Assembly: GCF_002288925.2 (NCBI RefSeq)
Contig: NW_022098076.1
Span: forward strand, 68,305,323-68,369,322
Length of the DNA stretch: 64,000 bases
DNA from: Delphinapterus leucas
Taxonomy: Eukaryota > Chordata > Mammalia > Artiodactyla > Monodontidae
Reading direction: 5' to 3'
The notes beneath the pieces are model-generated. The model was not told the DNA's origin. It searched no databases and worked only from the letters and a program-made list of their open reading frames with translations. Position numbers and translations under genes: made by a program. This document shows positions 11,743 through 22,945 of this stretch, piece by piece. Numbering within the stretch: position 1 is the first letter of the stretch; the number at the start of each line of letters is the position of its first letter.

Positions 11743-11968
11743 CCCAAACAAATTTTTTTTTTTTTTTTTTTTTTTGCTGTACACGGGCCTCTCACTGTTG
11801 TGGCCTCTCCCGTTGCGGAGCACAGGCTCCCGACGCACAGGCTCTGCGGCCATGGCTCACGGGCCCAGCTGCTCCGCGGCATGTGGGATCTTCCCGGACC
11901 CGTGTCCCCTGCATCGGCAGGCAGACTCTCAACCACTGCGCCACCAGGGAAGCCCCAAACAAATTTTT
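11743..11968 (-). mobile_element. CHR-2-type SINE with an internal B-box deletion
   Basis: A reverse-oriented short SINE runs from the T-rich tail (from 11758) to the head complement at 11953, within perfect 15-bp duplications 'cccaaacaaattttt' at 11743-11757 and 11954-11968. Compared with the other CHR-2 copies here, about 12 bp are missing at about 11898-11900, in the part that in sense orientation holds 'tcgtgccccggt'. This removes most of the Pol III B box, so the copy should be transcriptionally dead. The duplication ends in TTTTT, as expected for L1 endonuclease cleavage. Confidence 0.95.
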
Positions 11969-12294
11969 AAAAGGAAATAAAAAGTAAAACAGCCCAGATG
12001 ATAACCTTTTTTTTTTTTTCTGATCTAGACTTTGGGTAATCAGATTGCTTCTTTCAGTTTCGTACTTCCATGGAAATTCATAAATGATGGTATTTCTAAA
12101 TCATGGGTTGCTACCAGTACTTTCATAGTAAAAATCTCTGCATATATGAAGTAAGCCTACACAAGAAGATACAGTTCTAATGAAACAGAGCAGTTATTAC
12201 TAAATCAAGTTTTGAGAATACACGTGTGGTTCATTTGAGTCCTAGGTTCTATGGATGCTTTAGAAGTATTAAAAATGGTTCCTTTGGTCTCCAG
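11969..12294. other. Unique DNA with a T-run
   Basis: Contains a T13 run at about 12007-12019. No repeat family or gene recognised. Confidence 0.5.
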
Positions 12295-12450
12295 TAGCTT
12301 GTAGTCAAGTTAAGGGAAGGGAAAATGAAGGCATATAAATAGCAACTAATACATGGCAATACAATCAAATACTAAGTACAGATATAACTTTCTAGAGAGA
12401 TCCAGAAAAGGTATAATTCATCGTGATTTACAAGGACCACATAAAAAAAA
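12295..12450 (-). repeat. Possible L2 fragment
   Basis: The order of 'agtagcttgtagtcaagtta' and then 'atgaaggcatataaatagca' resembles the reversed L2 3' region (an 'agcttacattctagtgggg'-like stretch followed by an AT-rich part). Tentative because the copy is diverged. Confidence 0.45.
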
Positions 12451-14140
12451 AAAAGGAATTTCAACTGCGTTTAAAAGTGAATAGAATTTAAATAGACATA
12501 TAATGTGAGAGCTAGACAAAGAAGGGCATTTCTTAAAAGGGGTCTACAGAAGCCTAGGCACAGAGAAAGGACTGGGAATTTAGGAGACCTGGAACAGAGA
12601 ATGCAGGACAAGTTTACTTTGGACCTGGATTTTGCCTCTTCCATCTCCCCTTCTGTCTCAACCTTCCATTTTTTCTCTTTCAGCAAATATCTGTTGAACT
12701 TTTACGTGTATATTTTTTTAAACTATGAGCAGGAATCCAATCCATCATGAGACTTCTCCTGCTCTTTTTGTGCACAAAGAATAGTTACATAGAGAAATAT
12801 TAATCTGAAGGTCTGTTCTAAGAGCTTACATTAATAAAATTATGTTTTATGTTAGGTTGTTTTAGAAGAAAAAATAAACATCAATATCTTGACACATGGG
12901 AGCCAAATGTTCTAACTGACATTCATGCTATCTGGATTTGTTTTATTTTGGTATTAATATTACCAAGCTTGTTCATAATTAAAGATAAATGAAATAGTAA
13001 AATTAAATATCTCTTTAATAAATTTCACATGGGAAATTTGGAATTTCACCATCTGAATTATTTGTTAAATTTTCTAAAAGGCCTCCACTCCAGGGAGAAG
13101 GGTTAATTGGAATTGAAATTGTTGGAGAAATACAATTAAAAACAAAAACTTCTCCCAACCCCAAAATCCTTTCCACAAAGTTAGTAAAGAAAGAAAACAC
13201 TTCTGTTAATGAATAAGCGCTAAATTAGAATGTGATGGGCATCAGAGGCAATCCACTAAGAGATTGCAAAGACCAAAAGAAATTTCACCCTTCTAAATAG
13301 TCAAGCAGATACAACCCATTACATACATGCTTTCAAGGGAAACAATAACTAGTTCTCGAGTAAGAGGACTGAATTTACTTGGCAACTGGGGTGACCATCT
13401 GTGTTAGCTAATTGGCTTTCTTTAGTGGAGGGAGAGACTTCTAGTACCTTTCCAACAGGAAGTAGTTTTACAACTTGGAGCAAGAAGCCAACCTAAATTA
13501 GGCTCTAATACTCTCCAGCAAGAATTGGGAGATAGAGGAGCTATTCCCCTCAATGTTTGCATTTCAAAAAGATGGCTTCCAGGTCTTTGAAAAAAACATT
13601 TCTGAATGTGAGGGTGACTGGAGACTTAATTAGCTATTATAAAGATTTACATGCATTTGAAAAGGAAGGTGCAAGAATTTCTAAAAGAAAAAAGAAAGGG
13701 GAAAGTCTCTACCCTAATTTTCAACAGGGAGAATTAAGCCCCTTATTTTTAATTTGTATTTGCCCTTACAATGAGTAATATCATTATTTACTAAGAAAAG
13801 TCAATGAATGATTTCAGTTTTTCAAATATTCTGCTAATATACTCTAAAACAAAGAAAAAATAGAATTTAAAATGGGAAGATTTTAAGTAGAGTCATCACT
13901 CCTTCCTCACTCTATAGTTGCCTGGTTGCTGGGTAGATTAGTGGGGTAGGACTGCTCAGATTTGGCCTTTGTAAGGGAGGGCGGGCCTCTGCGGAGAACA
14001 GAATGGACAATATAAAAAGAATTTAAACTACTCCTCTAAGTGCGTTTGAGATCAGACATTCACAGCTTTCTGGTGAATTTAACTTAAACTCTCCTTAACT
14101 AAAGGATCTCTGGTGCTCATTCAAATGTTAATATTTGGCC
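12451..14140. other. Unique DNA, no gene seen
   Basis: This 1.7-kb block contains no repeat I recognise. Small frames at 12505-12750 and 13557-13778 lack any recognisable domain. A slightly more GC-rich patch lies at about 13915-14000 ('gggagggcgggcctctgcgg'). Confidence 0.5.
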
Positions 14141-15085
14141 ATCTGCTTTTTTTTCTAAGCAAGACAAGCTGGAGGTCATGTGACCCTAATTACAGCAATT
14201 ATGAGCTTTCTGGGAATAATCAATCATTCAGCTTGCAACCAGAAGAAGCATCTGCTGATGAAAAATAGATCAGGAGATTAGTAAATCCAGGCTTCCCTGT
14301 AAGACATTCAATGATTCGTTTCTTAGTATGTATACTTACACAGAGCTAAAACCCATATGCTCTAATAGGAGCATACTTTTTCCATATGGGTTACTTTTTT
14401 CTTACACTTTCTCTTTAAATTTAGTAGAAACAGTTTAAAATGCATATTTTTATGTGTGTGAATAAATTAGTATTCTGAAGAAGGACATGGAGAAAACTCT
14501 AATAATGACTAATAATGAAGCAGCAGCCTTCACCTACACAAATTTTATTTCTCTGCGCAAAGAGAAAAGAATGTCGCCAGGGCTCAATTTTTCCAGCAGA
14601 AGTATTATTTCATATTATTTTATTTTGCTTTAATTTCTTAATTTGGGGATTAAGAAAGTGCAAGAAGACCTAACTTCTAATTATAAGGATGTGTATTTAA
14701 GGGAAAATTCTTCAGACAACCTAAGGCCTTCTGAGAGTCATTCTTTAACAAGGCAAAATATTTTCCCTTTCATAAGGCCATTTACTTCTCGAGAAATTAT
14801 AATTTCATAGGCTAGGTTTTAGCAGTATTGTTTACCTTGCTCCCTATTACACTTTTCAGACTCACAGTTTTAAATTTCATTGAGTGTCATTGGGTTTATT
14901 TTGAACCTGGCCCATATCACACAGAAACCTTTGAACAAAACTGCTCATGCTGACTGCACGTTGTGATATGTGACAGTATCTTGTCAATACTGTCTGGTTG
15001 CAATTATGTTGATTAATGTCAGTGCGATGAAAGATAACGCATGGCACCTTCTTTTGAAAATCACTCATTATGCCAATCTGCCTCC
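14141..15085. other. Repeat-free block, candidate conserved non-coding DNA
   Basis: No transposon is recognisable across about 950 bp, and the sequence carries clustered homeodomain-like motifs: TAATTA at 14187-14192 and 'aatcaatcat' at about 14218, which in reverse contains the PBX/HOX-like TGATTGAT. A second dense part lies at 14875-15080. Motif resemblance alone proves nothing, so a regulatory role is inference. Confidence 0.3.
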
Positions 15086-15177
15086 AAAGCCAAGTTTAGA
15101 GCTTTTTATAATTTCCTATTTTAGTATTGAGTCAGGCTAACCTTATTTCTAGCCTGTGTAAATGGACAGCTAGTAGA

Positions 15178-15290
15178 TTATTTATTCATTAAAGAAATGC
15201 TGTTGTGAGCACCACAGTGTGCCAGGAAGTGTGCTAGAAGGGAACATGGCAGGCAGAGTCTTGCCCTTTCTTTTTGAGGCGGTAACTCGA
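15178..15290 (-). repeat. L2 3' fragment
   Basis: The stretch 'ttatttattcattaaagaaa' followed by 'cacagtgtgccaggaagtgt' is the reversed L2 3' end (consensus: a tail of 'attcattcaa' type, then 'tgtgccaggcactgt'). Confidence 0.65.
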
Positions 15291-16161
15291 ACAGCCTTCG
15301 AAGTGCATCCATGTGCTGTACAGCACGTTTATGTGATGCACCTAAATATAATGTGCAGTTTGCTAAATGGTTTGTCCTCATCTATTAAGAATTTTAAAAT
15401 GCAGCAACTGATGGCTTTCAAAAGCATTTTTGTGGCAGCACCTGTCAAGTTCCCCCCCTTCCTTTTTTATCATTACTAGGAAACCACACAATTTATTCTT
15501 CAAGAATAAAGGATGTCTGATTGGATCATAACCTTTTCCTCCCACCTTCATCTGTCTGTCTTTTTGCTTCCTCCTTGCTTCTGTAAACTCTTTAATCTTC
15601 TTTTAAAAACTAAAAATTAAAAAAAGCTGCTTCAGCTGTAAGGATGGATATCTCTCCCTTCTAACTTCTCAGGAAAAAAACAGGAAAGAGAGTTTACCAT
15701 ATTAGAATTCTGTCAGCTGGGACTCTGTGCCTTTTGTAAAGATAACATTAGAAGCACATTTATGATCCATCTGACCCTTTAAGCCAAGAAATTGGGATTT
15801 TGAGATCAATAGTTTAAGCTTCACATATTCCATTCTACAGCATATTTTTAAGGAGAAGCTTCACATGCTAAATTCAATAATTATTGTTTTCATAAGTACC
15901 AGCACCCCCCTGATATTATTATTTTCAATGAATGATAGATTAAATATTTGATAATGTAGTTCAGTTGTTCAGCTTTATAAGACTTCATATAAATAAAATC
16001 ATAAATCACACAGAAAAATCTTTTGACAGACCATATGTTTAGAGTTGGAGTTCAGAAAATGTTGTCTTCATAAACATAATTAAAACGAGGAGAGTTTGTC
16101 TGCTCACCTTTAGAGAAGTAGCAAAACGGTGGCGAGCTACCCCTCACACTGAGTATAAAAC
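15291..16161. other. Unique DNA, no gene seen
   Basis: No repeat family recognised. An 86-codon frame at 15219-15479 begins inside the L2 relic and lacks any domain I recognise. Confidence 0.5.
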
Positions 16162-16390
16162 CAGACAGCTCGGGCTTCCCTGGTGGCGCAGTGGTTGAGA
16201 GTCCGCCTGCCAATGCAGGGGACGCAGGTTCGTGCCCCGGTCCGGGAAGATCCCGCATGCCGCGGAGCGGCTGGGCCCGTGAGCCATGGCCGCTGAGCCT
16301 GCGCATCCGCAGCCTGTGCTCCGCAACAGGAGAGGCCACAACAGTGAGAGGCCCGCATACCACACACACACACAAAAAAACAGACAGCTC
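16162..16390 (+). mobile_element. CHR-2-type SINE with a CA-rich tail
   Basis: A plus-strand SINE starts at 16172. Its B box 'ggttcgtgccccgg' is intact at about 16227-16240. The perfect 10-bp duplication 'cagacagctc' flanks it at 16162-16171 and 16381-16390. The tail is not pure A: it has a (CA)n array (about 16361-16373) followed by A7, which shows how a SINE tail can seed a microsatellite. Overlapping frames of 60-120 codons are shadows of the element. Confidence 0.95.
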
Positions 16391-17449
16391 ATTGTAGCAT
16401 CATTTCTACCAGTGCTCTGGTACAAAGGGTGGGGCCCCTTTTGTTTCACCAACTGGATCTCATCTGTGATATGACAGAATGTATTAGGAAAAGAGAGAAA
16501 CTTAGACATCAAGAACTAATCAGAGCAGAAAGGCATGGCCATGCACATCTGAATCAAGGCGGACATCACAGCATTATAAATATGGCCAGGGCAAAAATGA
16601 TGGACATTTCCATAAGACAGTATTTTGAACTCTAAAAGCAGAGGAAGAAAAGTGAGCTGCAAGAAGTGTTACAGATGGCTATAAATGATACTAAATCATA
16701 TCACCGAAGTCAGTTGATGAATCTTAAATCTCAGATTGAGGAAAATATTGCCCCCATCCTTTATGATATTTCAGGAAATGTTTGTGACAAATACTTTTCA
16801 AAATAACTTGAAAGTGCTGTGACTATCAAAAGTATTTTATGATTTGGAGTCACTGATTCAGGGTTCAAATCAATACATAAAATAATTTTCAAAATTATTA
16901 ATATATATAAGAGATTTGCAGCTGTAGGTCTCTCCCATGGAGAGGGGTATGGCCTGTGACTTCAATCCATGAAATTGTCATTAGAAGAGTCATTAATTAG
17001 GGTCTTTTAAAAAGTTCTTACGTGGAAATTTTTGTCTATTTACCTTTGGTCAGATTTTAAATCTTCCTCATTGGGAGAAAGTAATAGTTGACGCTACCTT
17101 CTCAGAAATAAAAATATTCCACTCAAACATATTACAACTTATGGACAGGAAACACAGAGCAGTAGATCAGTGAGGCATCAGCTCAATGCAGTCCACAATT
17201 ATGGGTGATGAAATAAGAGTAGTCATGACTCTTAACGAATTTACAGTTGTCTTTTCCTGTTTATCTATGGTTGCCTAAATCTGGTCTTTAGATATGACAT
17301 ATTAAGTGCTTCTGCATAGCCTGGTAAGGCACAAATTAAATTCTGATATTTGTATTCACCTTAAATTAGTTAGCACCTGTAAGTAATTCTCAGCCTTGTC
17401 TCTTGTCACCTCCTCCCCTTTATTCTCCATTTTTCCTGTTGAGATGCAT
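16391..17449. other. Unique DNA, no gene assigned
   Basis: No repeat recognised. A 68-codon frame at 16429-16635 has no recognisable domain and no splice context that I can support. Confidence 0.45.
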
Positions 17450-17705
17450 GCTTAGTCATCAGTTTCTCAGGGCAGCCTTCACTCCACTGGGCTATATGTC
17501 TTGGCTCTGCACTCCGATGACACTCCAAATCTGATATGTCGTGGCATTTCACTTTATTCCCATTCCTTATTCAACGTTTATTTTTCTTTTGAATTAGATT
17601 CTAGGTTCTTTGAGGCAGAGACCATATATGCCTTGTCATTTCTGTCTTTCTGGAAACTTACACCCTGCCCAATACTATTTTAGTAGTCATTAAGTGTTGA
17701 TTACT
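17450..17705 (+). repeat. L2 3' fragment
   Basis: The block 'ttctttgaggcagagaccat' (about 17609-17628) followed by 'gcccaatactattttagtag' and 'tcattaagtgttga' parallels the L2 3' sequence ('gagggcagggacc', then 'gcctggcacatagtagg', then 'aataaatgttga'). Confidence 0.6.
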
Positions 17706-17781
17706 TTCACTGTCATTCTCATTGCTATTGTTGGATTGTTATTATTCCCAGTGCTTTGTGTACCCCTCTCTATTGCTGTCC

Positions 17782-20700
17782 TGAGCATCCCCTTTCTTTC
17801 TTTTTAAAATTTTTTTTTATTATTATTTATTCATTTTTTATTGGGGTATAGTTGTTTTACAATGTTGTGTTGGTTTCTACTGTACAGCAAAGTGGAGTTC
17901 CCTGTGCTATACAGCAGGTTCTCATTAGTTATCTATTTTATACATATTACTGTATATATGTCAATCCCAGTCTCCCAATTCATCCCATCCCCCACTTCTC
18001 CCCTTGGTGTCCATACATTTGTTCTCTACATTTATGTCTCTATTTCTGGCTTGCAAACCGGTCCATCTGTACCATTTTTCTAGATTCCACATATATGTGT
18101 TAATATACGATATTTTTCTCTTTCTGACTTACTTCACTCTCTATGACAGTCTCTAGGTCCATCCACATCTCTATAAATGATCCAATTTCATTCCTTTTTA
18201 TGGCTGAGTAATATTCCATTGTATATATATACCACATCTTCTTTATACATTCGTCTGTCGATGGACATGTAGGTTGCTTCCATGACCTGGCTATTGTAAA
18301 TAGTGCTGCAATGAACATTGGGTGCATGTGTCTTTTTGAATTATGGCTTTCTCAGGGTATATGCCCAGTAGTGGGATTGCTGGGTTGTATGGTAGTTCTA
18401 TTTTTAGTTTTTTAAGGAACCTCCATACTGTTCTCCATAGTGGCCATATCAATTTACATTCCCACCACCAGTGCAAGGGGGTTCCCTTATCGCCACACCC
18501 TCTCCAGCATTTATTGTTTGTAGATTTTCTGATGATGGCCATTCTGACTGGTGTGAGGTGATACCTCATTGTAGTTTTGACTTGTATTTCTCTAATAATT
18601 AATGATGTTGAGCAGCTTTTCATGTGCCTCTTGACCATCTGTATTTCTTCTTTGGAGAAATGTCTATTTAGATCTTCTGCCCATTTTTGGATTGGGTTGT
18701 TTGTTTTTTTTGATATTGAGCTGCATGAGCAGTGTATATATTTTGGAGCTTAATCCTTTGTCCATTGATTCATTTGCAAATATTTTCTCCCATTCTGAGG
18801 GTTGTCTTTTCATCTTATGTTCTCTTTTGCTGTGCAAAAGCTTTCAAGTTTCATTAGGTCCCATGTGTTTATTTTTGTTTTTATTTCCATTACTCTAGGA
18901 GGTGGGTCAAAAAAGATCTTGCTGTGATTTATGTCACAGAGTGTTCTGACTATGTTTTCGTCTAAGAGTTTTATAGCGTCTGGTCTCACATTTAGGTCTT
19001 TAATCCATTTTGGGTTTACTTTTATGTATGGTGTTAGGGAGTGTTCCAGTTTCATTCTTTTACATGTAGTTGTCCAGTTTTCCGAGCACCACTTATTGAA
19101 GAGACTTGTCTTTTCCCCATTTTTTATCCTTGCCTACTTTGTCATAGATTAGTTGACCGTAGGTGAGTGGGTTTATCTCTGGGCTTTCTATACTGTACCA
19201 TTCATCTATATTTCTGTTTTTGTGCCAGTACCATACTGCCTTGATTACTATAGCTTTGTAGTGTAGTCTGAAGTCAGGGGGTCTTATTCCTCCAGCTCCT
19301 TTTTTTTTTTTTTTTTTCCTCAAGATTGTGTTGGCTATTCAGGGTCTTTTGTGTCTCCAAACAAATTTTAAGATTTTTTTGTTCTAGTTCTGTGAAAAAT
19401 GCCATTGGTAATTTGATAGGGGTTGCATTGCATCTGTGGATTGCTTTGGGTAGTATAGTCATTTTCACATTGTTGATTCTTCCAATCCAAGAACACGGTA
19501 TATCTCTCCATCTGTATATGTCATCTTTGATTTCTTTCATCAGTGTCTTTTAGTTTTCTGAGTACAGGTTTTTTACCTCCTTAGGTAGGTTTAAGGAGGT
19601 AAACCTTTTTGTTCCAATGGTGAATGGGAGTGTTTCCTTAATTTCTCTTTCTGATCTTTCGTTGTTAGTGTATAGGAATGCAAGCGATTTCTGTGTATTA
19701 ATTTTGTATCCTGCAACTTTACCAACTTCATTAATTAGCACTAGTAGTTTTCTGGTGACATCTTTAGGATTTTCTATGTATAGTATCATGTCATCTGCAA
19801 ACAGTGACAGTTTTACTTTTCCAATTTGTATTCATTTTATTTCTTTTTCTTCTCTGATTACCATGGCTACGACTTCCAAAACTATGTTGAATAATAATGG
19901 TATGAGTGGACATCCTTGTCTTGTTCCTGATCTTACAGGAAGTGCTTTTGGATTTTCACCATTGAGAACAATGTTTGCTGTGGGTTTGTTGTATGTGGCC
20001 TTTGTTATGTTGAGGTAGGTTCCCTCTATACCCACTTTCTCAAGAGTTTTTGTCATAAATCGGTGTTAAATTTTGTCAAAAGCTTTTTCTGCATCTGTTG
20101 AGAAGATCATATGGTTTTTATTCTTCGGTTTGTTAATATGGTATATCACATTGATTGACTAGCATACATTGAAAAATCCTTGCATACCTGGGATAAATCC
20201 CACTTGATCATGATGTATGATCCTTTTAATGTGTTATTGGATTCTGTTTGCTAGTAGTTTGATGAGGATTTTTGCATCTATATTCATCAGTGATATTGGT
20301 CTGTGTAATTTTCTTTTTTTGTAATATCCTTGTCTGGTTTTGGTATCAGGGTGATGGTGGCCTCATAGAATGAGTTTTGGAGTGTTCTTTCCTCTGCAAT
20401 TTTTTGGGAGAGTTTGAGAAGGATAGGTGTTAGCTCTTCTCTAAATGCTTGATAGAATTCACCTGTGAAGCCATCTGGGCCTGGACTTTTGTTTGTTGGA
20501 AGATTTTAAATCACAGTTTCAATTTCATTACTTGTAATTGATCTGTTTGTATTTTCTATTTCTTCCTGGTTCAGTCTTGGAAGGTTATACCTTTCTAAGA
20601 ATTCATCCATTTCTTCCAGGTTGTCCATTTTATTGGCATATAGTCCCTTGCAGTAGTTTCTTATGATGCTTTGTGTTTCTGAGGTGTCCATTGTAACTTC

Positions 20701-21389
20701 TTTTTCATTTCTAGTTTTATTGATTTGAGTCCTCTCCCTCTTTTTCTTGATGAGTCTGGCTAAAGGTTTATCAATTTTGTTTATCTTCTCAGAGAACCAG
20801 CTTTTAGGTTTATTGATCTTTGCTATTGTTTTCTTTGTTTCTATTTCATTTATTTCTGCTCTGATCTTTATGATTTCTTTCCTTCTACTAACTTTGGGTT
20901 TTGTTTGTTCTTTTTCTAGTTCTTTAGGTGTAAGTTTCGATTGTTTGAGATTTTTCTTGTTTCTTGAAGGATTGTAGGATTGTATTGCTATAAACTTCCC
21001 TCTTATAACTGCTTTTGCTGTGTCTCATAGGTTTTGTGTCATCATGTTTTCATTGTCATTTGTCTCTAGGTATTTTTTATTACTTCTTTGATTTCTTCAG
21101 TGATCTGTTGGTTATTTAGTAACATATCGTTTAACCTCCATGTGTTTGTGTTTTTTAGTGTTTTTCCTGTAATTGATTTCTAATCTCATTTCTAATCTCA
21201 ATTGATTTCTAATCTCTCTTGTTGTCGTTGGAAAAGATGCTTGATATGATATCAATTTTCTTAAATTTACCGAGGTTTGATTTGTGACCCAAGATGTGAT
21301 CTATCTTGGAGAATGTTCTGTGTGCACTTGAGAATAGAGTGTAATCTGCTGTTTTGGGGTGGAATGTCCTATGTGAGCATCCCCTTTCT
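17782..21389 (-). mobile_element. 5'-truncated L1 retrotransposon, 3.6 kb, with perfect 16-bp duplications
   Basis: A reverse-oriented L1 occupies 17798-21373. It begins with its AT-rich tail, then a 3'UTR with the complement of 'caatgttgtgttggtttcta' type sequence, then ORF2, and stops inside the endonuclease domain. The flanking duplication 'tgagcatcccctttct' is identical at 17782-17797 and 21374-21389, which fixes both ends. The 3'UTR differs from that of the L1s at 27.0, 34.0, 48.6 and 62.8 kb, so it belongs to another subfamily. ORF1 and the 5'UTR were never inserted. Confidence 0.97.
18100..21373 (-). pseudogene. L1 ORF2 pseudogene (endonuclease tail, reverse transcriptase, Cys-rich C-terminus)
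   Basis: The ORF2 protein of an L1 nicks target DNA and reverse-transcribes its own RNA. Read from 21373 downward, this copy starts late in the endonuclease domain ('TFSKIDHILGHK' near 21310-21275). The downstream catalytic 'SDHN' block appears as 'SNDN' (near 21225), so two key residues are changed. The RT 'RQGCPL' motif lies near 19940. The catalytic 'FADD' box is intact at 19790-19801, but a stop codon replaces the nearby glycine of 'EIKGIQIG'. The C-terminal '[12 protein letters not shown]' and 'LHWWWECK' blocks are in the open piece 18291-18638, and the last open piece ends at 18100. Multiple stops and frameshifts split the reading frame, so no functional enzyme is possible. Confidence 0.93.
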
Positions 21390-22314
21390 AACCACCCTGT
21401 CTGGACTGCCATCAGCCTGGGCCTTCTGCATGTTGAATGCTGAACCCACCTGCCAGGTCCCCCTTATCTCCTCTCTTGACCTGCAGTAGTCCCTTCTTCT
21501 CCATTAGAGGACCCTATCATACTTAACAGTCAATCAAGCCACAATATATTTGTCCTTAATGAGCTTGGTAAATAAAAAGAAATCTCTTCAAACTGCATGA
21601 GAGGATCAGCAGACCTATTCACCTCCATGTAGTTTTTTATTTATTTATTTTTCTTTTATCAGGTGGTCTGAATAGAGGATGGAAGTGCCCTAGATTTCCA
21701 GATTTGTCTTCTACATATTCAGTGTTAAACACTTAGAGCTGTTTATATTTTAAGCATAACTTTTATAAAACTCTATTTTGGAAAGCTATGACTAACTATG
21801 GATATACATAAAAAGAAAGTTAACGGAAATAAAAAATCTCCTTCAAATCTGTTTTTTGAGGCTCCTCTCATTTAGAAAAACAAAAGCTACATTGCTTGCC
21901 TCACCAATGACTTGTGCCAATGCTACTTCTCCCATGTGCTAAATATTCAAAATTTAATTGGGCTTATTAAAAATAATTTTTAATGTATCAAAAGCCTACA
22001 TAATGCAGTGTGAGTAAATGTTGTTACACAGCTTGTTTTAGCATTATAGAAAGGTTGGCATGGAAACCCAGAGAAGGCATCTTAGATGCTCAATACATAA
22101 AGATTTTCGATTGAACCTCCTGGTTATATTATTTATTCCTATTTAGAATCAATTTTAATGTTTGTTTCTATCTAATTTTCGGAATATAATTTTTTCCGTG
22201 GGCAGAAGCAGCTTCTTTAGTCTAATTGTTTAAAAGAAATAAATTTTATTAGAAAACAATTAGGAGGTAGGCAGGGTCAGGGGATAACTTTTAAGAGTTA
22301 AGCAATTTAATTTG
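21390..22314. other. Unique DNA, no gene seen
   Basis: No repeat family or exon recognised between the L1 and the next MIR relic. Confidence 0.5.
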
Positions 22315-22515
22315 TTGGATACAAATAAAGACTGTGGAATCATATGGGTTCAAATGCTGGTTCCAGCACTTACTGGCTATATGACAATTGCTATGTTAAT
22401 AGTCTCAAAAAATTGAGATTAAAAATCAAAGGAAATAAATGAGGTAATATATATAACGCTCTTTAGCAGAGCGTCTTGCAGACAGTGCACATTCATCAAC
22501 TTTCATTCTTATATT
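22315..22515 (+). repeat. MIR SINE
   Basis: The order 'gactgtggaatcatatgggt', 'ccagcacttactggctatat', then 'aaatgaggtaatatatataa' and 'cagacagtgcacattcatca' follows the MIR consensus from its tRNA-derived part to its 3' end. Confidence 0.8.
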
Positions 22516-22814
22516 TATGAAATACAAAGAGAATGAGTTAAAAAAAATATTCCACAAAATACTTTGACTCAGAATCCTCTTCATCAGCCAAACTCTTTTC
22601 AGTCCTCAATGTGTTTTGCCTGAGTATTGTGAAATGGTGCCGAAAATGTCTCAAACCTTCACTAATTTATATATGAATAAGCTTCTGTGGGTTAAAACAA
22701 GGGTGTGAAAAAAGGTCCATATTAATTTTTTTCAACTCATTACCTGTTGTGTTATTCTGTAACTGACTGGAGCTCTCTTACCCCATGATTGTTAGTGACC
22801 ATTAATGTCCCTTG

Positions 22815-22945
22815 ACGTACGGAGACCTGGGTCAAATTCTTGCCCGTAAGTAGCTGTGTGACCTTGAATAATGAATTTCAACTCTTGAGACCTGTGTTTT
22901 CTTGTGTATAAATCAAGTGGAGATAAGTCATATGGTTTCTAACGT
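22815..22945 (+). repeat. MIR SINE fragment
   Basis: The stretch 'gtagctgtgtgaccttgaat' (22850-22869) is the most conserved core of MIR, here followed by a decayed 'tttccttatctgtaaaat'-like part. Confidence 0.75.

Noticed and set aside
16052..16512. Frames of 107 and 122 codons on the minus strand
   Set aside because: Most of each frame is SINE sequence plus its CA tail; nothing remains that resembles a protein domain.
19617..20018. 133-codon plus-strand frame
   Set aside because: It is antisense to L1 ORF2 reverse-transcriptase sequence.
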